NCBI RefSeq assembly: GCF_036711975.1
Contig: NC_091972.1
Coordinates: 29,021,001-29,085,000, forward strand
Length of the DNA: 64,000 bases
DNA from: Onthophagus taurus
Lineage: Eukaryota > Arthropoda > Insecta > Coleoptera > Scarabaeidae
Direction of reading: 5' to 3'
The notes under the pieces were generated by a model. The model had not been told where the DNA came from. It worked only from the letters and a program-made list of their open reading frames with translations, and did not search any database. Position numbers and translations under genes: made by a program. Shown one piece after another: positions 48,226 to 56,560 of this stretch; positions within the stretch are counted from its first letter, which is position 1, and each line of letters starts with the position of its first letter.

Positions 48226-49356
48226 AAGAGTTTCATCATCTCGGACATGATTTGGACGCACAACTTAACTCGCGCGTCCCTATCGGATTTGTCGATTTGG
48301 ATGACCTCGCTCATCATCGCCAGTATGTTGACGAGGGGGTCGGTTGGGGGTTCAACCGCCGCCTGTGCCGCAACATTGACCGGGAATGGTGTTTCAGCCA
48401 CCGCGATCGACCCGCTTTTACGAAGCCTCCTATTGTGACGCCTCCTCTGCGACCTCGACAGCTTCGGGGGGTCGTCGGTCGCCTTTTGCTTCGGCTCGTT
48501 GAGCTTAGCTTTAGGCGCCGCGACCTCTTTCCGAACTACCTTGGTAGCTGGAGCGTTTGCTTTGGGGGCAACGTTAGCGTTGCCTTTCGGCTTTTTCGCC
48601 TGACTACTAACCGTTTTCACGGGTTTCGCCGCGACTACTGGAGCCTTTTTGTCCCCCTTTTGCGCCTGAATAGGTGCTTTCGGGGGAACGGTCGCTTTGA
48701 CCTTTGGGGCTGCCGCCGGCGCCCTCGTTTCCGCCGCCTTCGGGTGTTTTGGGCACCCTTTGTAGTTGGCGGTATGAGGGCCACCGCAAAGGACGCACTT
48801 GGCGGGCGCATCCTTTGCTTTGGCACAGGAAGCCGTCGGATGGTCACCAGCGCACTTCACGCAACGAGGTGCACCGTTGCACATTCGTTGGGAGTGGCCG
48901 TAACGCTGACAGCGATGACACTGGCCGACTTCCGTCTTCTTCTTGGCGCTCTCGACAGTTATGGTTAAAGCCATGACCGTCTTGAGGTCAAAGATCCGTT
49001 TGGTGTCCGCGGTCTTTTTCAAGACGCACAGGACTAACGGGACCGGCCTCCTTTCAGAGCCCTGGCGCATACGTTTTACCGTATCGGGCCAGAATCCCTG
49101 TTTTCTCAGGTCGGCAGCAATGCTGTCCTCCCCGATAATGGTAGGGACGCCTCGAAAAACCACCTTTAACGGCTTTTCCTCCGGTAGAGAGAATGTGTGG
49201 TACTGGTGTTTACCAGCCATCAACATCTTCACCAGGGCGCGATAGGCTTCCGCGGTGGGGAGCTCAATCTTGATTCCTTGCGGAACCGCTCTGGCTTTCG
49301 AAAAGGCGATCCGAAGTCTCGCCATCTCCGCCGAAATGGAATCCCAGTTTTCCTTC
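48222..49356 (-). pseudogene. LINE ORF1 C-terminal two-thirds (copy C)
   Basis: It carries KVVFRGVPTIIGEDSIAADL (the domain that precedes the knuckles in Jockey-type gag), then CHRCQRYGHSQRMC, CVKCAGDHPTASC and CVLCGGPHTANYKGC, three CCHC zinc knuckles, then a Lys/Ala/Pro-rich tail. The frame stays open to 50252, but beyond 49356 it reads the antisense of the plus-strand ORF1 repeats, which is accidental. Confidence 0.85.
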
Positions 49357-51414
49357 AAGTTTCCATTCAAGACTGCCTCCCCTGTGGCGGCGGCAGCCAA
49401 ATCATCAGGCCGCACCGCCTCCCTCGTGAAGGCGGCGACCAAGAAACCAGTCATTGGCAGAACTGCCTCCCCAGCGGAGGCGGCAGCCAAGGCTGGTATA
49501 CCAGGCCGTACTGCTTCCTTAGAGGATGCGACGACCAGCGCGGCAGGCCGCACCGCCTCCCTCGAGCAGGTGGCGACCAAAAGCACACGTAAGGTTAGTA
49601 CCGCCATCCCCGAGAAGGCGACAACCGAAACAACCCCCGTCCTTGGCAACACTGCCTCCCCAGTGGAGGCGAAAGCCATAGCACCATCAGGCCGTACTGC
49701 TTCCCTCGAGGATGCGACGACCAGCGCGGCAGGCCGCACCGCCTCCCTCGTGAAGGCGGCGACCAAGAAACCAGTCATTGGCAGAACTGCCTCCCCAGCG
49801 GAGGCGGCAGCCAAGGCTGGTATACCAGGCCGTACTGCTTCCTTAGAGGATGCGACGACCAGCGCGGCAGGCCGCACCGCCTCCCTCGAGCAGGTGGCGA
49901 CCAAAAGCACACGTAAGGTTAGTACCGCCATCCCCGAGAAGGCGACAACCGAAACAACCCCCGTCCTTGGCAGCACTGCCTCCCCAGTGGAGGCGAAAGC
50001 CATAGCACCATCAGGCCGTACTGCTTCCCTCGAGGATGCGACGACCAGCGCGGCAGGCCGCACCGCCTCCCTCGAGGAGGCGGCGACCACCTCCACTCCG
50101 AGGTCATTCGCCGAGGCGTTGGCTTCCATCCCGGCGGGTAAAATGGATGTCGACGTGGCAGTCGGTCCATCCAACGGGAAAAGGAAGGCCAGTAGCGACC
50201 TGGAGGACGAGTACTCGGAGGCCGTGCGTCCTCGATTGGAACACGTTTCCAAGCGGGTCTCCCCGGTAATCCTTCATGCGAAGGAAAACTGGGATTCCAT
50301 TTCGGCGGAGATGGCGAGACTTCGGATCGCCTTTTCGAAAGCCAGAGCGGTTCCGCAAGGAATCAAGATTGAGCTCCCCACCGCGGAAGCCTATCGCGCC
50401 CTGGTGAAGATGTTGATGGCTGGTAAACACCAGTACCACACATTCTCTCTACCGGAGGAAAAGCCGTTAAAGGTGGTTTTTCGAGGCGTCCCTACCAGTA
50501 TCGGGGAGGACAGCATTGCTGCCGACCTGAGAAAACAGGGATTCTGGCCCGATACGGTAAAACGTATGCGCCAGGGCTCTGAAAGGAGGCCGATCCCGTT
50601 AGTCCTGTGCGTCTTGAAAAAGACCGCGGACACCAAACGGATCTTTGACCTCAAGACGGTCATGGCTTTAACCATAACTGTCGAGAGCGCCAAGAAGAAG
50701 ACGGAAGTCGGCCAGTGTCATCGCTGTCAGCGTTACGGCCACTCCCAACGAATGTGCAACGGTGCACCTCGTTGCGTGAAGTGCGCTGGTGACCATCCGA
50801 CGGCTTCCTGTGCCAAAGCAAAGGATGCGCCCGCCAAGTGCGTCCTTTGCGGTGGCCCTCATACCGCCAACTACAAAGGGTGCCCAAAACACCCGAAGGC
50901 GGCGGAAACGAGGGCGCCGGCGGCAGCCCCAAAGGTCAAAGCGACCGTTCCCCCGAAAGCACCTATTCAGGCGCAAAAGGGGGACAAAAAGGCTCCAGTA
51001 GTCGCGGCGAAACCCGTGAAAACGGTTAGTAGTCAGGCGAAAAAGCCGAAAGGCAACGCTAACGTTGCCCCCAAAGCAAACGCTCCAGCTACCAAGGTAG
51101 TTCGGAAAGAGGTCGCGGCGCCTAAAGCTAAGCTCAACGAGCCGAAGCAAAAGGCGACCGACGACCCCCCGAAGCTGTCGAGGTCGCAGAGGAGGCGTCA
51201 CAATAGGAGGCTTCGTAAAAGCGGGTCGATCGCGGTGGCTGAAACACCATTCCCGGTCAATGTTGCGGCACAGGCGGCGGTTGAACCCCCAACCGACCCC
51301 CTCGTCAACATACTGGCGATGATGAGCGAGGTCATCCAAATCGACAAATCCGATAGGGACGCACGAGTTAAGTTGTGCGTCCAAATCATGTCCGAGATGA
51401 TGAAACTCTTATGA
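49357..51414 (+). CDS. LINE ORF1 gag-like protein, 5'-incomplete (copy D1)
   Basis: About 685 codons of ORF1 sequence; the open frame reaches back to 49255, but 49255-49356 is antisense of copy C. N-terminal half: tandem GRTASLE-type repeats rich in Ala/Thr/Ser, then FAEALASIPAGKMDVDVAVG and KRKASSDLEDEYSE. Second half: KENWDSISAEMARLRIAF, an RRM-like or PRE_C2HC-like region with KVVFRGVPT, three CCHC knuckles at about residues 425-490 of this piece, a basic Pro/Lys/Ala linker (KAPIQAQKGDKKAPVVAAK), RRRHNRRLRK and a C-terminal helix. It presumably binds LINE RNA. The true N-terminus is not in the window. Confidence 0.85.
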   Translation, partial: KFPFKTASPVAAAAKSSGRTASLVKAATKKPVIGRTASPAEAAAKAGIPGRTASLEDATTSAAGRTASLEQVATKSTRKVSTAIPEKATTETTPVLGNTASPVEAKAIAPSGRTASLEDATTSAAGRTASLVKAATKKPVIGRTASPAEAAAKAGIPGRTASLEDATTSAAGRTASLEQVATKSTRKVSTAIPEKATTETTPVLGSTASPVEAKAIAPSGRTASLEDATTSAAGRTASLEEAATTSTPRSFAEALASIPAGKMDVDVAVGPSNGKRKASSDLEDEYSEAVRPRLEHVSKRVSPVILHAKENWDSISAEMARLRIAFSKARAVPQGIKIELPTAEAYRALVKMLMAGKHQYHTFSLPEEKPLKVVFRGVPTSIGEDSIAADLRKQGFWPDTVKRMRQGSERRPIPLVLCVLKKTADTKRIFDLKTVMALTITVESAKKKTEVGQCHRCQRYGHSQRMCNGAPRCVKCAGDHPTASCAKAKDAPAKCVLCGGPHTANYKGCPKHPKAAETRAPAAAPKVKATVPPKAPIQAQKGDKKAPVVAAKPVKTVSSQAKKPKGNANVAPKANAPATKVVRKEVAAPKAKLNEPKQKATDDPPKLSRSQRRRHNRRLRKSGSIAVAETPFPVNVAAQAAVEPPTDPLVNILAMMSEVIQIDKSDRDARVKLCVQIMSEMMKLL
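49417..50085 (+). repeat. GRTAS-type repeats with a 324-bp tandem duplication inside ORF1
   Basis: The block starting GCCTCCCTCGTGAAGGCG occurs at 49417 and 49741, exactly 324 bp (108 codons) apart, so the frame is kept. Each block contains several degenerate 15-18-codon units built on GRTASLEDATTSAA. The other ORF1 copies to the right carry the block once. The antisense strand is also open throughout, with no bearing on function. Confidence 0.85.
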
Positions 51415-53987
51415 TGACTCATCGAAGACCGAGAGTACCGCAATCGCTTGAGTTGGCTTATTGGAACGCCAACGGCCTTGTCTGTAAACAGAATGAACTT
51501 CGCGAGTTCGCCGAAAGGTACGACCTTGACGCGATACTCATTTGCGAAACCCATCTGCGAGCGGGCGACAGGCCACGGCTGCCCAATTATCGCTTCTATC
51601 GAAACGATAGAGTTGGAGCAAGAGGCGGCGGGACAGCCATCTTTGTAAGGACCAGTTTGGATCATTACGAAGATCTGACTCCCCCTCTTCAACATCTCGA
51701 AGCTACTACGATTGTGGTACGAACACTATCGGGGTGCGTCCGCTTGGTCGCCGCCTACAATCCGCCGAATCGGCGGTTGTTGGAAGACGATCTAACGGGT
51801 GTCTTGGATACGGACAAAGGCGTGGTTATCGCCGGCGACCTAAACGCTAAGCACCCATCGTGGAACAGTCGGATCGCAAACGCGAACGGTAAAATACTGC
51901 GGAGTTTTACCGACGAGACGGGCATTGTCACCGATGCCCCCGCCGACCACACGTATTACCCGTCGAACGAAGGGCAACGATCTGACGTTTTGGACGTGGT
52001 TGTAATTAAAGATGTCCGACTAGTTCATAGAGTTACCACGCTCAACGAACTTAGTTCCGATCATCTCCCTGTGCTGCTGCAGCTAGGAGACGTCCCGGAC
52101 GTTCGCGTCCCGGTTGAACGTTCCACTGTATCGTGGCCGGCTTTTAGCGACCACTTGCACCACAATATGGGACAAATACGACCGATCCACAACGCTCAGG
52201 AACTGGATGAGGCTGTTGAACGACTCACGGTCGCAATCGAGGATTCTCTTCGATACGCGACCAACACGATTCCCGTAAAGTGGGCGGCGGCAGCCAAATC
52301 ATCAGGCCGCACCGCCTCCCTCGTGAAGGCGGCGACCAAGAAACCAGTTATTGGCAGAACTGCCTCCCCAGCGGAGGCGGCAGCCAAGGCAGGTATATCA
52401 GGCCGTACTGCTTCCTTAGAGGATGCGACGACCAGCGCGGCAGGCCGCACCGCCTCCCTCGAGCAGGTGGCGACCAAAAGCACACGTAAGGTTAGTACCG
52501 CCATCCCCGAGAAGGCGACAACCGAAACAACCCCCGTCCTTGGCAGCACTGCCTCCCCAGTGGAGGCGAAAGCCATAGCACCATCAGGCCGTACTGCTTC
52601 CCTCGAGGATGCGACGACCAGCGCGGCAGGCCGCACCGCCTCCCTCGAGGAGGCGGCGACCACCTCCACTCCGAGGTCATTCGCCGAGGCGTTGGCTTCC
52701 ATCCCGGCGGGTAAAATGGATGTCGACGTGGCAGTCGGTCCATCCAACGGGAAAAGGAAGGCCAGTAGCGACCTGGAGGACGAGTACTCGGAGGCCGTGC
52801 GTCCTCGATTGGAACACGTTTCCAAGCGGGTCTCCCCGGTAATCCTTCATGCGAAGGAAAACTGGGATTCCATTTCGGCGGAGATGGCGAGACTTCGGAT
52901 CGCCTTTTCGAAAGCCAGAGCGGTTCCGCAAGGAATCAAGATTGAGCTCCCCACCGCGGAAGCCTATCGCGCCCTGGTGAAGATGTTGATGGCTGGTAAA
53001 CACCAGTACCACACATTCTCTCTACCGGAGGAAAAGCCGTTAAAGGTGGTTTTTCGAGGCGTCCCTACCAGTATCGGGGAGGACAGCATTGCTGCCGACC
53101 TGAGAAAACAGGGATTCTGGCCCGATACGGTAAAACGTATGCGCCAGGGCTCTGAAAGGAGGCCGATCCCGTTAGTCCTGTGCGTCTTGAAAAAGACCGC
53201 GGACACCAAACGGATCTTTGACCTCAAGACGGTCATGGCTTTAACCATAACTGTCGAGAGCGCCAAGAAGAAGACGGAAGTCGGCCAGTGTCATCGCTGT
53301 CAGCGTTACGGCCACTCCCAACGAATGTGCAACGGTGCACCTCGTTGCGTGAAGTGCGCTGGTGACCATCCGACGGCTTCCTGTGCCAAAGCAAAGGATG
53401 CGCCCGCCAAGTGCGTCCTTTGCGGTGGCCCTCATACCGCCAACTACAAAGGGTGCCCAAAACACCCGAAGGCGGCGGAAACGAGGGCGCCGGCGGCAGC
53501 CCCAAAGGTCAAAGCGACCGTTCCCCCGAAAGCACCTATTCAGGCGCAAAAGGGGGACAAAAAGGCTCCAGTAGTCGCGGCGAAACCCGTGAAAACGGTT
53601 AGTAGTCAGGCGAAAAAGCCGAAAGGCAACGCTAACGTTGCCCCCAAAGCAAACGCTCCAGCTACCAAGGTAGTTCGGAAAGAGGTCGCGGCGCCTAAAG
53701 CTAAGCTCAACGAGCCGAAGCAAAAGGCGACCGACGACCCCCCGAAGCTGTCGAGGTCGCAGAGGAGGCGTCACAATAGGAGGCTTCGTAAAAGCGGGTC
53801 GATCGCGGTGGCTGAAACACCATTCCCGGTCAATGTTGCGGCACAGGCGGCGGTTGAACCCCCAACCGACCCCCTCGTCAACATACTGGCGATGATGAGC
53901 GAGGTCATCCAAATCGACAAATCCGATAGGGACGCACGAGTTAAGTTGTGCGTCCAAATCATGTCCGAGATGATGAAACTCTTATGA
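51411..53987 (+). CDS. Chimeric frame: LINE endonuclease fused to ORF1 gag (array junction 1)
   Basis: 858 codons from MMTHRRPR. Residues 1-289 are the complete APE-type endonuclease up to NTIPVK. At 52280 the frame continues as WAAAAKSSGRTASLVK and the ORF1 repeat region, the gag domain and three CCHC knuckles to EMMKLL. The ORF2 and ORF1 frames differ in the normal element, so the 2,573-bp repeat joins them in phase. There is no RT. Whether the fused protein is made is unknown. Confidence 0.85.
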   Translation: MMTHRRPRVPQSLELAYWNANGLVCKQNELREFAERYDLDAILICETHLRAGDRPRLPNYRFYRNDRVGARGGGTAIFVRTSLDHYEDLTPPLQHLEATTIVVRTLSGCVRLVAAYNPPNRRLLEDDLTGVLDTDKGVVIAGDLNAKHPSWNSRIANANGKILRSFTDETGIVTDAPADHTYYPSNEGQRSDVLDVVVIKDVRLVHRVTTLNELSSDHLPVLLQLGDVPDVRVPVERSTVSWPAFSDHLHHNMGQIRPIHNAQELDEAVERLTVAIEDSLRYATNTIPVKWAAAAKSSGRTASLVKAATKKPVIGRTASPAEAAAKAGISGRTASLEDATTSAAGRTASLEQVATKSTRKVSTAIPEKATTETTPVLGSTASPVEAKAIAPSGRTASLEDATTSAAGRTASLEEAATTSTPRSFAEALASIPAGKMDVDVAVGPSNGKRKASSDLEDEYSEAVRPRLEHVSKRVSPVILHAKENWDSISAEMARLRIAFSKARAVPQGIKIELPTAEAYRALVKMLMAGKHQYHTFSLPEEKPLKVVFRGVPTSIGEDSIAADLRKQGFWPDTVKRMRQGSERRPIPLVLCVLKKTADTKRIFDLKTVMALTITVESAKKKTEVGQCHRCQRYGHSQRMCNGAPRCVKCAGDHPTASCAKAKDAPAKCVLCGGPHTANYKGCPKHPKAAETRAPAAAPKVKATVPPKAPIQAQKGDKKAPVVAAKPVKTVSSQAKKPKGNANVAPKANAPATKVVRKEVAAPKAKLNEPKQKATDDPPKLSRSQRRRHNRRLRKSGSIAVAETPFPVNVAAQAAVEPPTDPLVNILAMMSEVIQIDKSDRDARVKLCVQIMSEMMKLL

Positions 53988-54852
53988 TGACTCATCGAAG
54001 ACCGAGAGTACCGCAATCGCTTGAGTTGGCTTATTGGAACGCCAACGGCCTTGTCTGTAAACAGAATGAACTTCGCGAGTTCGCCGAAAGGTACGACCTT
54101 GACGCGATACTCATTTGCGAAACCCATCTGCGAGCGGGCGACAGGCCACGGCTGCCCAATTATCGCTTCTATCGAAACGATAGAGTTGGAGCAAGAGGCG
54201 GCGGGACAGCCATCTTTGTAAGGACCAGTTTGGATCATTACGAAGATCTGACTCCCCCTCTTCAACATCTCGAAGCTACTACGATTGTGGTACGAACACT
54301 ATCGGGGTGCGTCCGCTTGGTCGCCGCCTACAATCCGCCGAATCGGCGGTTGTTGGAAGACGATCTAACGGGTGTCTTGGATACGGACAAAGGCGTGGTT
54401 ATCGCCGGCGACCTAAACGCTAAGCACCCATCGTGGAACAGTCGGATCGCAAACGCGAACGGTAAAATACTGCGGAGTTTTACCGACGAGACGGGCATTG
54501 TCACCGATGCCCCCGCCGACCACACGTATTACCCGTCGAACGAAGGGCAACGATCTGACGTTTTGGACGTGGTTGTAATTAAAGATGTCCGACTAGTTCA
54601 TAGAGTTACCACGCTCAACGAACTTAGTTCCGATCATCTCCCTGTGCTGCTGCAGCTAGGAGACGTCCCGGACGTTCGCGTCCCGGTTGAACGTTCCACT
54701 GTATCGTGGCCGGCTTTTAGCGACCACTTGCACCACAATATGGGACAAATACGACCGATCCACAACGCTCAGGAACTGGATGAGGCTGTTGAACGACTCA
54801 CGGTCGCAATCGAGGATTCTCTTCGATACGCGACCAACACGATTCCCGTAAA
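52280..54852 (+). mobile_element. Jockey-clade LINE array, second segment (copy D2)
   Basis: A 2,573-bp tandem unit: ORF1 from the repeat region, then ORF2 to NTIPVK. It is near-identical to the corresponding part of D1, without the 324-bp duplication. The left junction reads CCCGTAAAG then TGGGCGGCGGCAGCC. Confidence 0.9.
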
Positions 54853-56560
54853 GTGGGCGGCGGCAGCCAAATCATCAGGCCGCACCGCCTCCCTCGTGAA
54901 GGCGGCGACCAAGAAACCAGTTATTGGCAGAACTGCCTCCCCAGCGGAGGCGGCAGCCAAGGCAGGTATATCAGGCCGTACTGCTTCCTTAGAGGATGCG
55001 ACGACCAGCGCGGCAGGCCGCACCGCCTCCCCTGAGCAGGTGGCGACCAAATGCACACGGAAGGTTAGTACCGCCATCCCCGAGAAGGCGACAACCGAAA
55101 CAACCCCCGTCCTTGGCAGCACTGCCTCCCCAGTGGAGGCGAAAGCCATAGCACCATCAGGCCGTACTGCTTCCCTCGCGGATGCGACGACCAGCGCGGC
55201 AGGGCGCACCGCCTCCCTCGAGGAGGCGGCGACCACCTCCACTCCGAGGTCATTCGCCGAGGCGTTGGCTTCCATCCCGGCGGGTAAAATGGATGTCGAC
55301 GTGGCAGTCGGTCCATCCAACGGGAAAAGAAAGGCCAGTAGCGACCTGGAGGACGAGTACTCGGAGGCCGTGCGTCCTCGATTGGAACACGTTTCCAAGC
55401 GGGTCCCCCCGGTAATCCTTCATGCGAAGGAAAACTGGGATTCCATTTCGGCGGAGATGGCGAGACTTCGGATCGCCTTTTCGAAAGCCAGAGCGGTTCC
55501 GCAAGGAATCAAGATTGAGCTCCCCACCGCGGAAGCCTATCGCGCCCTGGTGAAGATGTTGATGGCTGGTAAACACCAGTACCACACATTCTCTCTACCG
55601 GAGGAAAAGCCGTTAAAGGTGGTTTTTCGAGGCGTCCCTACCAGTATCGGGGAGGACAGCATTGCTGCCGACCTGAGAAAACAGGGATTCTGGCCCGATA
55701 CGGTAAAACGTATGCGCCAGGGCTCTGAAAGGAGGCCGATCCCGTTAGTCCTGTGCGTCTTGAAAAAGACCGCGGACGCCAAACGGATCTTTGACCTCAA
55801 GACGGTCATGGCTTTAACCATAACTGTCGAGAGCGCCAAGAAGAAGACGGAAGTCGGCCAGTGTCATCGCTGTCAGCGTTACGGCCACTCCCAACGAATG
55901 TGCAACGGTGCACCTCGTTGCGTGAAGTGCGCTGGTGACCATCCGACGGCTTCCTGTGCCAAAGCAAAGGATGCGCCCGCCAAGTGCGTCCTTTGCGGTG
56001 GTCCTCATACCGCCAACTACAAAGGGTGCCCAAAACACCCGAAGGCGGCGGAAACGAGGGCACCGGCGGCAGCCCCAAAGGTCAAAGCGACCGTTCCCCC
56101 GAAAGCACCTATTCAGGCGCAAAAGGGGGACAAAAAGGTTCCAGTAGTCGCGGCGAAACCCGTGAAAGCGGTTAGTAGCCAGGCGAAAAAGCCGAAAGGC
56201 AACGCTAACGTTGCCCCCAAAGCGAACGCTCCAGCTACCAAGGTAGTTCGGAAAGAGGTCGCGGCGCCCAAAGCTAAGCTCAACGAGCCGAAGCAAAAGG
56301 CGACCGACGACCCCCCGAAGCTGTCGAGGTTGCAGAGGAGGCGTCGCAATAGGAGGCTTCGTAAAAGCGGGTCGATCGCGGTGGCTGAAACACCATTCCC
56401 GGTCAATGTTGCGGCACAGGCGGCGGTTGAACCCCCAACCGACCCCCTCGTCAACATACTGGCGATGATGAGCGAGGTCATCCAAATCGACAAATCCGAT
56501 AGGGACGCACGAGTTAAGTTGTGTGTCCAAATCATGTCCGAGATGATGAAACTCTTATGA
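53984..56560 (+). CDS. Chimeric frame: LINE endonuclease fused to ORF1 gag (array junction 2)
   Basis: A second 858-codon endonuclease-gag fusion with the same join after NTIPVK. The ORF1 part differs from junction 1 at several residues (SPEQVATKCTRK for SLEQVATKSTRK, SLADATTSAA for SLEDATTSAA, RVPPVILH for RVSPVILH, RLQRRRRNRR for RSQRRRHNRR), so it belongs to the ORF1 of the last, complete copy. The same junction with different flanks argues against a simple read duplication. Confidence 0.85.
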   Translation: MMTHRRPRVPQSLELAYWNANGLVCKQNELREFAERYDLDAILICETHLRAGDRPRLPNYRFYRNDRVGARGGGTAIFVRTSLDHYEDLTPPLQHLEATTIVVRTLSGCVRLVAAYNPPNRRLLEDDLTGVLDTDKGVVIAGDLNAKHPSWNSRIANANGKILRSFTDETGIVTDAPADHTYYPSNEGQRSDVLDVVVIKDVRLVHRVTTLNELSSDHLPVLLQLGDVPDVRVPVERSTVSWPAFSDHLHHNMGQIRPIHNAQELDEAVERLTVAIEDSLRYATNTIPVKWAAAAKSSGRTASLVKAATKKPVIGRTASPAEAAAKAGISGRTASLEDATTSAAGRTASPEQVATKCTRKVSTAIPEKATTETTPVLGSTASPVEAKAIAPSGRTASLADATTSAAGRTASLEEAATTSTPRSFAEALASIPAGKMDVDVAVGPSNGKRKASSDLEDEYSEAVRPRLEHVSKRVPPVILHAKENWDSISAEMARLRIAFSKARAVPQGIKIELPTAEAYRALVKMLMAGKHQYHTFSLPEEKPLKVVFRGVPTSIGEDSIAADLRKQGFWPDTVKRMRQGSERRPIPLVLCVLKKTADAKRIFDLKTVMALTITVESAKKKTEVGQCHRCQRYGHSQRMCNGAPRCVKCAGDHPTASCAKAKDAPAKCVLCGGPHTANYKGCPKHPKAAETRAPAAAPKVKATVPPKAPIQAQKGDKKVPVVAAKPVKAVSSQAKKPKGNANVAPKANAPATKVVRKEVAAPKAKLNEPKQKATDDPPKLSRLQRRRRNRRLRKSGSIAVAETPFPVNVAAQAAVEPPTDPLVNILAMMSEVIQIDKSDRDARVKLCVQIMSEMMKLL

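Larger units (their letters stand above)
45380..49356 (-). mobile_element. Jockey-clade LINE, minus copy forming the left arm of an inverted dyad (copy C)
   Basis: On the minus strand it holds ORF1 from KENWDSISAEMARL onward, complete ORF2, the 3' UTR and a slightly altered tail (AAGTTCACCAAGTTCACC). Its 3' end abuts the second copy of the GCTGAGCGGAAT duplication, so it inserted at the same site as copy B. At 49356 it changes abruptly into plus-strand ORF1 sequence, and no host DNA lies between. Confidence 0.88.
49357..52279 (+). mobile_element. Jockey-clade LINE array, first segment (copy D1)
   Basis: On the plus strand it holds ORF1 from its repeat region (KTASPVAAAAKSSGRTAS) to the stop, then the ORF2 endonuclease up to NTIPVK, where it jumps back to ORF1 at 52280. 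ORF1 here has a doubled repeat block (324-bp period). Its left edge is the dyad centre. Its sequence from 50273 on mirrors copy C. Confidence 0.88.

Noticed and set aside
48252-48968. 238-codon plus-strand frame, repeated on the other arm and in each array unit
   Set aside because: It is the antisense of the LINE ORF1 zinc-knuckle region; high GC and codon bias keep that strand open.
49417-50085. CRISPR-like array
   Set aside because: The repeats are contiguous, degenerate, codon-phased units inside a gag gene, in an animal genome; there are no unique spacers.
48222-50252. 676-codon minus-strand frame read as one protein
   Set aside because: Only the part right up to 49356 is sense ORF1; the remainder reads the plus-strand repeats backwards across the dyad centre.
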